Below, in pieces: positions 29,038 to 39,790 of a stretch of DNA of 45,509 nucleotides. The position numbers were made by a program, and so were the translations under genes. The notes under the pieces were generated by a model. That model saw only the letters and a program-made list of their open reading frames with translations, ran no database searches and was not told the origin of the DNA. The stretch comes from an uncultured bacterium (GTDB taxonomy: Bacteria; Verrucomicrobiota; Lentisphaeria; Victivallales; UBA1829): positions 1 through 45,509 of the forward strand of contig CASERY010000024.1 of the NCBI GenBank assembly GCA_949290385.1. The letters are read 5' to 3'. The stretch's first letter is position 1. The number at the start of each line of letters is the position of its first letter.

Positions 29038-29180
29038 TCAATTATAAGGGGCTGGAAGTTTATCCTGACCCGTTCCAGAAGTTTGCAAATGTGCTGCATT
29101 CCTTGATCAATTATAAGGGAGGGGAAGGCTTGGAATTCAGGTGTGAGATAGAGCCAGCAATCATTGATTCCTTGATCAAT
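29032..29180. repeat. Three copies of a near-palindromic 19-mer at exact 69-base spacing
   Basis: CCTTGATCAATTATAAGGG occurs at 29032-29050 and again at 29101-29119; a partial third copy, CCTTGATCAAT, starts at 29170. The starts are exactly 69 bases apart. Between copies the DNA differs. Each copy contains the palindrome TTGATCAA and has CCTT/AAGG ends, like an operator. The first overlaps the batA stop. Confidence 0.7.
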
Positions 29181-29666
29181 CCTAAAAGATAAGAGAACAG
29201 AGAGAGGGAGAGAAAGATGTTATTGGGTATCTATCCGGTGTTTTCGAGTCGTAGAATATTGTTTTGCAAAGAAACAGCCGGAAAGAACACAGATATCTTT
29301 CACAATCTTTCAGTCTCTGTTTTTCTTTATTTTTTTCCGGGTTGAAATAATGTGCCTGTTTTTTGAACGGGACGGGAAGAGCACTTTGTTTTTCCTGCCT
29401 AATTTTTCTTCGTTTTGGAAGAATCACTGCATAAAATGCCTGCTTTGCGGCTGGGGGAGTGAAGGGGCAGTGAAGGGGCTTGGTCTGGAAAAAAGGAAAA
29501 AGAAAGCCAAGCAGAAGATAGATAGGACTTTTTCCAGTTTCACAAGATATTTCTTATATTGCAGTGTGGTCTTTGGAGAAAAAAAGATGGGTTCATTTCC
29601 CTTTGATAATTTTTTTCTCCATTCCATCCTGTATGCTGTACAGTAAAAAGAATGCCGTTTACGGGA

Positions 29667-29759
29667 TTTTTTCCTGTATTATCCATCGATAAGTATCCAG
29701 GAATCTGCCGACAATACTGAGGGTGCATGATTTTTTTCCTGTATTATCCATGGATAAGT
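29667..29759. repeat. Pair of 28-base repeats with a TTATCCAT-G/C-GATAA core, 65 bases apart
   Basis: The two copies, at 29667-29694 and 29732-29759, are identical except for one base. The second contains the perfect 14-base palindrome TTATCCATGGATAA; the first has one mismatch in it (TTATCCATCGATAA). This looks like a pair of operators, about 470 bases upstream of the symporter gene. Confidence 0.7.
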
Positions 29760-30036
29760 TATTTCCTGTACTCTTTCCAAGAATAGGCAAACTTGCAGTT
29801 TTTTCCTGATTTGAGAATGTTGACCCGCATGACAAAAGTTCCCTTTAAAAAAAGGATCGTTGAAATACCATCAGTTTGCAGATTTTATACAGATACAGAT
29901 TTGAATGGGCCCTAAAAAGAAATGGAGTTTTTCAAAAAATGAATTCTTTTTTAATTAAAAAATAGTAAAGATCAATAAAAATTCCTGAAAAATTAAAAAA
30001 TTCTCAAGAATTATACATTCTCTGTGAAGTTTTAAT

Positions 30037-30066
30037 TTGCATATTGCTAAAAAAATGTTATATAAA
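30037..30066 (+). promoter_or_regulatory. Possible sigma-70 promoter of the SSS symporter
   Basis: TTGCAT (30037-30042) and TATAAA (30061-30066) are separated by 18 bases, about 160 bases before the start codon. The surrounding DNA is AT-rich, so chance matches are common. Confidence 0.4.
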
Positions 30067-30226
30067 TAGCAATCAAAATACCCATTCTCCAATCTCTGAT
30101 CTGAAATGATTTTTTACGGTGTAAGGAATGAGTTTTTCGCTGGAGAGAATGGTCCCGAAATGAAAACATATGAGAAAAAATCAATAAAAATAGCAACAAC
30201 AGAGATAAGTAAGGAGAAAAAAGAAT

Positions 30227-31939
30227 ATGGATTCTGTACTCACAATCACCTCATTTGCTTTTTTCACAATCCTTGTGGCTGTTCTCACATGGGTGCTGAC
30301 AAAAGAAACTGAGTTGAACAGCAATGAAGGTTTCTTCCTGGCGGGACGTTCCCTGACATTCCCGTTCATTGCCGGGTCACTTCTGCTGACCAATCTTTCC
30401 ACGGAACAGATGGTAGGCTTGAATGGATCTGCCTTCATTTCAGGACTTTCTGTGATGGCATGGGAAGTCGTTGCCGTGATAACGCTTGTTTTAATGGCGC
30501 TGTTTTTCCTGCCGCGTTTTCTGCGGGCTGGAATTACGACTGTTCCTGAATATTTGCGGATGCGTTTTGACGGCCCTACAGAACTGATCTGCAGCATTAT
30601 TTTTCTGGCGGCATATGCTGTGATTCTTCTGCCGATTATTCTTTATACAGGTGCACGGGGACTGCTGGATGTGCTGGATCTGCAGAAACTGCTGGGCCTT
30701 TCTCCTACTTAGTCCATGTGGGTCGTTGTGATTGCCGTAGGCTTGATCGGATCCATTTATGCGATTTGGGGTGGCCTGAAATCCTGCGCAGTTTCCGATA
30801 CGCTGAATGGTATTGGTCTTCTGGTCGGTGGTTTTTTAATTACTTATTTTGCCTTCCGAGTTCTGGGAGATGGCAGTTTTGCTGAAGGAGTTTCCATCTT
30901 TGGCAAGGAAGCATCTGAGGCACATCGTTTGAATTCCATTGGTGCCAACGATGCTGAAGCGCCTTTTACTTCGCTTTTTACTGGAATCCTGATTATTAAT
31001 GCTTTCTACTGGTGTACGAACCAGCAGATTATTCAGCGCACTTTTGGGGCAAAAGGGCTTGCAGAAGGGCAGAAAGGAGTTCTGCTGACTGCCGGACTCA
31101 AGCTGATCGGACCATTGTATCTGGTCCTTCCGGGACTGATTGCCGCAGTTATGGTGACAAAAGGCATTATGACAATTCCCGCAGATCCAGACAGTTTGAA
31201 TTATTCAGACTTTGCCTATGGAACACTGGTAAGCTTTGTTCTGCCCAAATGGCTGACAGGATTTTTTGCAGCGGTGCTGCTGGGTGCCATCTTATCCAGT
31301 TTTAATTCTGCACTGAACAGTACATGTACCATTTTCAGCTTAGGAATTTACAAACGTCTGATCAATCCTGAAGCATCGGACAAACGGGTGGTTTACATTG
31401 GTCGTATTTTCGGTTGCATTCTGGCTGCAGCCGCAGTCATTGTTGCTCCTCTTCTGAGCAGTACAGGAGGTATTTTCTCTTATCTTCAGAAGATGAACGC
31501 CATTTATTTTATTCCTATTTTTTCTGTAGTTCTGATGGGTATGCTGAGTACAAAAGTACCGCCTGCAGCTGCAAAATTCGGGCTGATTGGCGGTGTGGTA
31601 TTGATTGCTCTTGGATATTTTGTGCCGCCTTTCAATATCGTTACAGATTCTGCCAGACTCGGATTTAAAGGGGAATATCATTTTGTAGCTGCTGTTTTTG
31701 TTCTCCTGATGGTTGTGATGTATGTAATCGGGCGTATTTGTCCGCGTGAAACGATTGTGCCGGATGCCAAGGCTACAGATATGACTCCATGGAAACATGC
31801 AACTTAGGCATCGGTTATCCTGATTTTAATTGTGATTGTGATTTACGCTGCATTCGCGGACTTTTCTTCCATTGCAAAAAATGATGTACCGCGTCCAGTA
31901 CCTCCGGCTTCTGCTGCAGTAAGTGCTGTGGTTGAGTAA
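30227..31939 (+). CDS. Sodium:solute symporter (SSS, YidK-like), with two in-frame TAGs
   Basis: A 570-residue polytopic transporter when TAG is read through. The N terminus (TSFAFFTILVAVLTW, NEGFFLAGRSLTFPFI, TNLSTEQMVGLNG) is typical of sugar-type SSS members. Codon 162 (30710-30712) is TAG after LLGLSPT. It is followed by SMWVVVIAVGLIGSIYAIWGGL and SDTLNGIGLLVGG. From memory, relatives carry Gln-Ala-Leu-Trp here, so Gln fits. Codon 527 (31805-31807) is TAG after TPWKHAT, before ASVILILIVIVIYAAF, the last helix. Sodium-site motif AAVLLGAILSSFNSALNS is present. AAGGAG precedes ATG. A terminator follows, and a glycosidase gene converges. Stop TAA at 31937. Confidence 0.93.
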
Positions 31940-32007
31940 GGAGGAATACTGAAAGGTTTTGAGTTTTTATTTTTGATGTCTGTGTAAAAATCGATACCGC
32001 TTAAGAG

Positions 32008-32055
32008 AAAATCTCCCGGTTCAGAAAAATCATACTGAGTCGGGAGATTTTTGTT
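32008..32055 (+). terminator. Intrinsic terminator of the SSS symporter
   Basis: An 11-bp stem AAAATCTCCCG (32008-32018) and CGGGAGATTTT (32041-32051) is followed by TTGTT and sits 70 bases after the TAA of the symporter. This supports the frame that reads through both TAG codons. Confidence 0.85.
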
Positions 32056-32814
32056 GTCCATAAATTATAAATTTATCCAGCTTGGATACGAGACTGTAAA
32101 AGGTTATATTTTTACTATTTATTAAAATAAGAATACTTTATTGATTTCTAAAGAGTTTGTTTCGATTCACTTGAAGACAGACTGGCTCTTTTGATTGTAT
32201 CCTGTGGTACAGGATTTCAAAAAGAATTTATGATCCATTTTTATGCAGTAAAAGAATCGGGAAAGAAAAAGTTGGCTTTCAAGAAAGGTTTATCTTTTTC
32301 TCTGTGTTTGATGGGTGAATAGGTATGATGATGCCATTTGGATAAAGAATCATAGGTGAATCTATGAAAATGATTTTTATCTGTTCCATTGTCCATCGCT
32401 TTGTAAATTTTGAAAAGAAGAAGTCTGGGAATATTTTTTAGAGAGAAAGAAAAAAAAAAGGTTACAGAATCTTTCAGAATAAATTCTGGGAATTTTGATT
32501 CCATGGAATTGGAAAAAGAATATGAAATTGCTAAAAAAATAGCATAGATACATTTTTCCCTTTTATGCTGCCTTGCTTCCTTGGATATAGCAACATTTCG
32601 CGTTTGAATAAATAAAAATCCTGACTGAAAACGGCGGAGGATAACAGGGAATAAGGTGCTTTTTTCCAGAGGATCAGAAAAATACAAGGAGCTGGAACAA
32701 ACAGCAAAAATATAAAAATGAATCGGGTTGCAGTGAAGAAGACAACCCGATTCATTTACGAAAAATATCAAGACTGCAGTTGCGTATTTTTTTTTAGCGC
32801 TTTATTTCCTGAAT
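32056..32814. other. Stretch between converging symporter and glycosidase genes, no gene called
   Basis: A leftward frame of 176 codons (32241-32771) exists, but its composition (Phe/Ser/Lys rich, AT-biased) matches no family and there is no clear ribosome site, so I left it out. Nothing else was recognised. Confidence 0.45.
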
Positions 32815-34479
32815 TTATCTTTTGAATTGAATCATGCAACCTGTTTCAGCTGCAGAACCCGATGGTTCTCCTGCGTAGGAAAAAGCTTTGGCATCTGGAA
32901 TGCCCGTGATGGGGTCATCAGACATATTGAGGGCAATACAGCTGCCATGGAAGGAGCCGAATGCCTTGTCGAGTTTGTCTGCTTCCAGCAGGATTGCAAT
33001 TTTTTCGCTGGCATTTTCCACCGTGAGCCAGGATGGACTGTTGTAATTGTACATGACAGTCCAGTGTCCGTGTGCAAATGTTTCCAGATGCTCCATATAG
33101 AAGTCGAGCCAGAACTTGACAATTTTGGATTGCTCATCCGATAGAGTCCGCAGATCCATGGAAAACATGGGTACCCCTGCAAGTGCGGCAATCATATGTC
33201 TGGCTACATTTTTAGGAAGTTCGTGCTCATTGAAGTAAATTGGATCTGCATGGCATGGGATATGGTCGCCAAGAACAATGCGAATCTGGGAAAGACGGTT
33301 GATGTTTTCATTGAAATCAAAGGGCACATCACCGGCACGGAACTGTGTACCGTATTCCAGCATGGATGGAGTTGCGTAATGCTGTCGGAATTCAATCAGT
33401 GCGTCGGGTTTGAGGGAGCGGATACCTCCGATGAGTTCGTCAAAATAATGCCTGCAAATACGGCCTCTGGGTTTATGGACGTCCTGAGGAATATAATCAA
33501 GGAAGTCTATTTTCAAGCCATCGAGTTTCAGATCCCGGACCAGATCAATGAGTTTCTGTTTTGTGCTTTGTGCCAGAGGCGGATACGCTGGATCGATGAT
33601 GGCATGGGAATCGCCTGCAATTTGAATCAGAGCTTCTGGATTTGTCTCATACTGATGGAATTCTTTGCTGCTTGTTCCCAGGAAGAATGGGGCGGTCCAC
33701 AGCAGATAGCGGAGTCCGAGACTCTGTGCATAGGCAATATGTTTTTTGAAGTCAGGTAGTTTTTTTTCTGAGTAGGTCCAGTTTCCGATGTCATGATACC
33801 AGTTGCCTATGGTTTTCGGAGAAACGCGCTTCATTTCATCGAAACACCAGCCGTCATCCACGATAAAGGTCCGGAATCCGAGTCTGGCGGCTATTTCGGC
33901 ACTGCTGTCCAGGTAGTCCAGGGTAAGCGCTGCATGGGCGGCGTACCAGGTGCAGTAGACCGGAAGAAATGCCGCACGGGCAAAGTCCGGCTTGAAATCT
34001 GGAATAACAAGTTTGCGGTAATCATTCAAGAGTTCGTGCCAGATTTTTCTGCAGATGGAATAACAGAAGTCAAAAGGTTCGGTTTCCTCAGTTACAGCAA
34101 TTTTGATCTCATACATGTAGCAGCAGGCTTCCTGATTCATTTTTACCAGAAAGTTTACATCGTCATAAAGACAGGTCAGGGCAACTGTGACAGCATTCTT
34201 CTGATCGGTACTCAGCATGGCCATGTATGGAAAATTTCTCTGCGTGGCGGAATTAAAAGAAATCACCCATTCATGCTTGATTGCAGGACTGAACATTTCA
34301 GGTGTCCAGAACCCCTGAATATTAATAATGGGCACATTGAAGCGTAATGTCAGAATTCCATCCGACGCCTCCAGATCCTTGCGTGTTACAGTGAACTCCG
34401 AAAATATTTCCTTTTCAGAAGGAGTGAAGGAGATGGAACGGATCGGGTGGTCATGTCTGTCGAAAATATGAATGTCCAT
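32815..34479 (-). CDS. GH36-like glycoside hydrolase (alpha-galactosidase-type)
   Basis: A 554-residue cytoplasmic enzyme, no signal peptide seen. The TIM-barrel motifs of the GH36/melibiase clan are visible: FRTFIVDDGWCFDE, GLRYLLWTAPFF, and the nucleophile motif LKIDFLDYIPQD (Asp of KxD). Later PDALIEFRQHYATPSM probably supplies acid/base region residues, and an N-terminal beta-sandwich precedes the barrel (about residues 1-150). The exact sugar cannot be assigned. It converges with the YidK-like sodium symporter, so the two probably form a sugar-uptake and cleavage pair. GAGG lies ten bases before the ATG. No in-frame TAG in 554 codons. Stop TAA. Confidence 0.82.
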   Translation of the reverse strand: MDIHIFDRHDHPIRSISFTPSEKEIFSEFTVTRKDLEASDGILTLRFNVPIINIQGFWTPEMFSPAIKHEWVISFNSATQRNFPYMAMLSTDQKNAVTVALTCLYDDVNFLVKMNQEACCYMYEIKIAVTEETEPFDFCYSICRKIWHELLNDYRKLVIPDFKPDFARAAFLPVYCTWYAAHAALTLDYLDSSAEIAARLGFRTFIVDDGWCFDEMKRVSPKTIGNWYHDIGNWTYSEKKLPDFKKHIAYAQSLGLRYLLWTAPFFLGTSSKEFHQYETNPEALIQIAGDSHAIIDPAYPPLAQSTKQKLIDLVRDLKLDGLKIDFLDYIPQDVHKPRGRICRHYFDELIGGIRSLKPDALIEFRQHYATPSMLEYGTQFRAGDVPFDFNENINRLSQIRIVLGDHIPCHADPIYFNEHELPKNVARHMIAALAGVPMFSMDLRTLSDEQSKIVKFWLDFYMEHLETFAHGHWTVMYNYNSPSWLTVENASEKIAILLEADKLDKAFGSFHGSCIALNMSDDPITGIPDAKAFSYAGEPSGSAAETGCMIQFKR

Positions 34480-34718
34480 GATGAATAATCCTCTGCACGG
34501 AATACTTTTTGAAATCCCGTGTCCTTTTTATATAATGTAAAGATTTTATAGAGCCGACAAGCATTAATGTAATAAATCCAGCGTCCGTTTCAATTTAAAA
34601 ATGGAAGAGATGCTAAAAAAACGGCTTTTTCAGTTCATTCTGTTTGAAAAAACGGATTCTGCTGTTAGTTTTTTAACAACGCTCAACGCTTGTTTGAAAA
34701 GAAAGGAGAATTGCAAAA

Positions 34719-35657
34719 ATGAAACTGAGCTTTTTGCTTCCCCGAGAGTGCGTCGTTCCCGGAATCCGGGGCGGAGAACGGAGCAAGCGGGATCTTTTAA
34801 ATGAGCTGACCGATGTGCTTTTTCGTGAGACATCTCTGAAGGATGAGGGATTTTCCCGGGAAGAGATTGTGGAAACCCTTCTGGCCAGAGAAAATGAACT
34901 TTCCACCGGGGTGGGAGATGGATTTGCTTTTCCTCATGCCCGGCTGAAAGATTTAAAAGGGGCCTATCTGCTGTTTGCCACGTGTCCTTCCGGTGTCAGC
35001 TATGCAAGTCCGGACAACAATCCGGTTCATTTCTTTTTTCTGACCGTTGTTTCTGAGGATCATGCGAATTTGCTTCTACAGTCGAGAGCAGCACTTATGC
35101 GCTGTCTGCTGCCGCTTGCTGCCAGACAACAGGCTTTAGCGTGTTCAACACGGGATGAACTGTGGAAAATGATTGACCGGAGTGGCAGCATGATCAGCCG
35201 AGATATTGTTGCCAGAGATATCATGTGTCCGCAGATTGGAGTTTTGCGGGAAGACATGACAATTGCCGAAGCTGCCACAGCTATGCATAAATAGCATTCG
35301 GATTTAATGCCCGTGGTGGATGAAGATGGCTGTCTTGTCAAAGTCCTTTCCTGCAGGGATCTTTTCCGCCATACATTGCCGGAGATGTTTTTTACCATGA
35401 AAACATTGTCATTTGCAAGGTATATGGATCCATTTTCGCTGAACTTAAACAGAAACGGCATTTTTGTCCGGGATATCCGGACAGACAGGAAAACTGCTCT
35501 TCCTGTTGCAGAAGTCGATTCAACGCTGACAGAACTGATCTTCCAGATGTGTGCCTGCCAGTTTGATACTCTGTTTATTGTGGATAGAAAAAAACTGAAG
35601 GGTGTGATTAACCGGTATGCTCTGGTGGATAAAATTTTAATTGGAATGGAGCACTGA
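34719..35657 (+). CDS. PTS EIIA domain fused to two CBS domains, with one in-frame TAG
   Basis: A 312-residue regulatory protein when TAG is read through. Residues 1-145 form an EIIA_2 domain with the phosphorylatable His73 in GDGFAFPHARLKD. Two CBS domains follow. The first starts at ARDIMCPQIGVLRED; codon 192 (35292-35294) is TAG in MHK-x-HSDLMPVVDEDG, an exposed CBS position. The second CBS (GIFVRDIRTDRK ... FDTLFIVDRKKLKGVI) follows in frame. AAAGGAG precedes ATG 34719. It is upstream of two ion transporters, so it may sense phosphorylation state and adenylate levels and regulate them; this is inference. Stop TGA. Confidence 0.88.
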
Positions 35658-35932
35658 ACTGCCGGATCTGTACTGTTCGCTGCAATGCCGACTGTTCCTG
35701 AGGTTAGGGGGAGTATATATGCAGGCTGGGGTCATCTAAAAAACTTCATGCTGTCTTTTATCTCGATTGAATTGGATTGGATGAAAGACTGAAAAGGAAA
35801 TACAGATGAAAAAAGCTGGAGCAGAAAGGCTCTGACGAGAACTGCATCTTCCAACCGGATTTCTGGATGGCCTGCAGAAAGAGAACTGATGGCGAACGGA
35901 TTGTAACTGTAAGAGAAAGGTTAATTTCCAGA

Positions 35933-37309
35933 ATGATTTGTCATTTGCTAGCAAATATTGAAAATTCAGGTGCTGTACAGGAACTTCCATTTCTCGCAGA
36001 AAAAATGGGGGTTGAGCTTCACGGGCGCTTTGCATTGTGGGGGGCGCCGATACTTCTGCTGATCGTGCTGATTTTGTTCTGGTTCAGGGATAGGATTGCA
36101 TCTTCTGTTACTGTGCTGATCGGTGTTGCAGTGGCACTTCTTTGCGGATTTACAACATTTGACCGGGCATCGGCGTCCATTGATTTGAATGCCTTATTTT
36201 TAATTATGAGTATGATGATCTGCACGCATATCCTGTCTGAAAGCGGATTTTTTGAATGGGCTGTTATCGGAATGACGAAGCTGCTGAAAGGAAATGTACT
36301 GCTGATTTTGTTCTTCCTGCTGTTCCTGTGTATGCTGTTTTCCGCATTTCTGGATAACGTGACAACGGTTGTGCTGATGATTCCATTGGCAATTATCATA
36401 GCTCGGGTTCTGGAAATTCCTGTGGAGGCAACGCTTTTGTCTGTGCTCCTTTCGGCAAATATTGGAAGCATGGCAACGTTGCTCGGGAGTCCGGCTAATA
36501 TGATCCTAGGAGCCCAGACAGAACTGACGTTTAATGACTTCTTGTTGAATGCACTACCGTGTGCGGTGGGATTGACGGCAGTTTTTTTTGTTTTTGTTGT
36601 TTTCAGAATGTCTGGGAAACTTTTGCCGCCGGCAGTAATCCGTACAAGAGTGTCTGATTTCTGTCCATCCGGAGCAATTGTGAATTTAAAACGCATGCGT
36701 TCTGCGTTTGCAGTTTTCCTCCTGATGATTTAGGGCTTTGTCCTTCAGCCGCTGATTGGAATCGAACCCGGGGTGATTGGTGTAATAGGAATGGCTTGTA
36801 TGCTGGCACTATATCGTCCTGAGACAAAGAAACTTATGAGTTATTTCCTTTGGGATGCCATCCTGGAGCTGGTGGGACTGTTCATCCTGTGCGGCGCATT
36901 GAAAGATGCCGGATCGCTGAATTATCTTGGAACATGGATTCTTGAGCTTTGCAGAGACAATGCTTTTGCGGTCTGCATGGTTCTGCTGTGGGGGACGGCT
37001 CTGCTGTCCATGTTGATGGACAGCATTCCATTGGCGCTTTGTCTGATTCCTGTTCTGGCCGGCCAGCTGATTCCGGGGGTAAATCTACCCGAATCTCACA
37101 GCAATCCATTGTACTGGGCGTTGCTTTTTGGCCTTTGTCTGGGCGGATGCGGATCTCTGCTGGGATCTCCGGCAAACAGCGCTATGAAGAGACTGGCTGA
37201 GGGAAATGGATATCAAATTACTGCGGCACAATTTTTTATGCGAGGATTTCCGCAGATGCTGATTCAGCTGGCATTCTGTACGCTTTATCTGTGGATGCGG
37301 TATTTCTGA
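35933..37309 (+). CDS. ArsB/NhaD/SLC13-type ion transporter, with one in-frame TAG
   Basis: A 458-residue polytopic protein when TAG is read through. The first half has SAFLDNVTTVVLMIPLAIIIA and SANIGSMATLLGSPANMILG, the conserved hairpin motif (SNxGGxATLIGDPPN-like). Codon 267 (36731-36733) is TAG after AVFLLMI, before GFVLQPLIGIEPGVIGVIG. The second half has a matching hairpin, DSIPLALCLIPV and GGCGSLLGSPANS. Both halves are needed for transport. Substrate could be sodium/proton, arsenite or a dicarboxylate. The ATG at 35933 has GAAAGG 12 bases upstream; ATG 35867 in frame is an alternative. It sits between EIIA-CBS and an SLC12-like gene. Stop TGA. Confidence 0.86.
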
Positions 37310-37435
37310 AAAAGAAGGTTGTTTTTTATTGGGATGGAACTTGATTTTTGCTGTTTTTGAAGGATATTGGAACAGCAGATTTTTCAGTTCGTTAGAAGAA
37401 GCGCAAGTGGAAACAGACAGGATCGGCGGAGATTT

Positions 37436-39724
37436 ATGACAGACCCTATCAATGGCATTGCCGCGCCGGCGGAAACAGAACAGGAAAGCGGACACGCGTT
37501 CGGTACCTTCAACGGGGTATTTCTTCCTTCGATTTTGACCATGCTGGGTGCAATCATGTTTCTCCGTGTCAACTATGTTACCGGGACCGGAGGCATTGCG
37601 GGGGCTCTTCTGATCCTGGTTGCCGGAGTGTCGATTGTGTTGGCAACGGCGTTGTCCATTTCGGCGATATCCACGAATACACCGGTGAAAAGCGGTGGGG
37701 TTTACTTCCTGATTTCAAGAACATTAGGACCTGGATTCGGCGGATCTATCGGAATCACGCTTTTTTTTGCCCAGGGAATTTCCATACCATTCAATATTCT
37801 GGGTTTTGCAGAGGCGGTTTGCACGGATTATCCTGTCCTTGCACCTTATTACTTTTACCTTTCTCTCGGGACAGGTATTGTGTTGCTGCTGGTGACATTT
37901 TCCGGAGCGGATTTTGCGATGAAGTTCCAGTTCGGTATATTTATTGCATTGCTTCTGGGAATCCTTACCATGTATCTGGGATCTGCCTTGCATTTTTCGC
38001 CGGCATCTTTTGCATCCAACTTCAAAGGATAGGAAAATGCCGGGTATGGAGCATTGTTTGCATTGTTCTTTCCTGCTTTGACAGGCATTATGGCAGGGGT
38101 GAATATGTCCGGAGACCTGAAGAACCCATCCAAGTCCATTCCGAAGGGCATTCTCTACACAATTCTGGCGGGTTTTGTTTTGTATGCGCTTGAGATTCTG
38201 ATTTGCGGAGGAGCGTTTAAAAGAGAAGTCTTGATTAATGAACCGTATAAAGTCCTGGTAAATTCCGCCCCATGGAATTCTGGATTCCTTTTGACAATCG
38301 GCGTGGCTGCTGCAACGCTTTCAACAGGACTAGGACTTTTTGTCTGTGCGCCAAGAGTTCTTCAGGCTTTGGCGAATGATCATATTATTCCGTGTCTGGC
38401 TGTGTTTGGGAAAGGCAGAGGTGCTCATCACGAACCTTTTGCTGCAACGGTGCTTCTGGGGGGGATTGTGCTTGGAATTATCGCGGCTGCCTCCTGGAAG
38501 GGATTGAGTCCCTCTGGTATGAGCGCCGGAATGAATCAGGTGGCGGAAATTGCATCCATGTGCTTTCTGCTGACCTATACCATGGTGAATCTGGCGGCTT
38601 TTGTGGAATCATATGGAAAGAATCCATCATTCAGGCCGCGCTTTAAATTTTTTCACTGGTCTGTGGCTTTGTATGGTTTTTTAGCGTGTCTTGCTGTTTC
38701 ATTTTATATTAACTTCTGGTCGGCGGGGATTGCGCTCCTGGTGGTATGGGGATTGTTCATCGTCATCAAGAGGAGAAAATTTCAGGCGGCTTTCGGGGAT
38801 GCCCGGAGAGGTTTTCTGTATTCGAGAATTCGGGAAAATCTTCTGGCACTGGCAAGACTGCCGTATGATCCCAAAAACTGGCGTCCGACAATTTCAATTT
38901 TATCTGGAAAACCTGAAGAACAGCTTTACATGCCGTATTTCGCGTCTATTCTGGAGGCGGACCGGGGAATTGTAAGTCTGGTTAAATTTGTGGAATACGG
39001 TCCGGGTGAAAGTGCTCAGGGACTTTCGGAACATCAGGAAGAGGTCCGGAAGTTATATGATCTGCTCTGGACGCAGAACGGACTTTACAATGTATTTCCG
39101 GAAGCCGTTGTGTGTTCCGATTATGACCGTTCTCTTCAAGTTTTTCTGCAGGCGCATCTGATAGGACCGCTGAAACCTAATATTGTCATGATGAATTATC
39201 CGGAGAATCCCATGCGCGTGGAACAGAATATACGGCATCTGCATACGATTCAGGCTTTGAACATGAGTGCTCTGATGATGATGAATTTTGGAGGGTATAC
39301 TGTGAATCCGGACCGTATGATCCGCGGGACAATCGACGTCTGGTGGCGTGGAACTCCGAATTTGTCGGTGATGCTGATTCTTGCCAATATTTTGCGTTCG
39401 GATCCGTTGTGGCTTGGAACGGAGCTTCGGATTCTGCGGGTTACACGTAAAGAGGAGGATATTTCCTCATAGGAAAGAGAGATGCAGGATTTAGTGGAAT
39501 CTTCTCGTATTGAAGCATGCATTGAAATTATTCGAACGGATGATCCGTTTAAAAGTGTCATGCGTGAGAAGTCTGCCTCTGCTGCTGCACTGTTTCTGGG
39601 TTTTCTACTTCGGGAGGATGATGCGGAGAATCGCAGAAGTTTTGAACGGCTTTCTGAATTTCTGGCAGGAATGCCGCCGGCCTTTATTGTCTGTGGAACG
39701 GGAGGGGCGGACTTCCGGGCATGA
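37436..39724 (+). CDS. SLC12-like (Na-K-Cl cotransporter type) permease, with two in-frame TAGs
   Basis: A 762-residue protein when TAG is read through. The APC-fold membrane part starts FGTFNGVFLPSILTMLGAIMFLR, a hallmark of SLC12-like cotransporters. Codon 199 (38030-38032) is TAG in NFKG-x-ENAGYG, followed by ALFALFFPALTGIMAGVNMSGDLKNPSKSIPKG, the family's strongest motif (in parts). A cytoplasmic C-terminal domain follows from about residue 450. Codon 679 (39470-39472) is TAG after EDISS, and 83 more residues continue (MQDLVESSRIEACIEIIR ...), ending at TGA 39722. GGAG precedes ATG 37436 by five bases. The ion carried cannot be told, though potassium is plausible given the EIIA-CBS neighbour. 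Confidence 0.9.
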
Positions 39725-39790
39725 TAAAAAGAAAATAGACAGAAAATACAATCAAGGAACTACTATTCAGGAAAAGAAAGTGAGAAAAAA

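Larger units (their letters stand above)
29181..30226. other. 1-kb AT-rich stretch upstream of the sugar symporter
   Basis: No gene is supported on either strand, also when TAG is allowed as sense. It holds a pair of 28-base repeats with palindromic cores (listed separately) and a plausible sigma-70 promoter near 30037-30066. The remainder shows AT-rich runs without recognised structure. Confidence 0.5.

Noticed and set aside
32241..32771. Leftward 176-codon open frame
   Set aside because: AT-biased, Phe/Ser/Lys-rich composition, no known domain and no clear ribosome site.
39482..39724. Separate small gene after the SLC12-like permease
   Set aside because: It is in the same frame as the permease, separated only by one TAG and three codons, and has no good ribosome site; better read as the permease C terminus.
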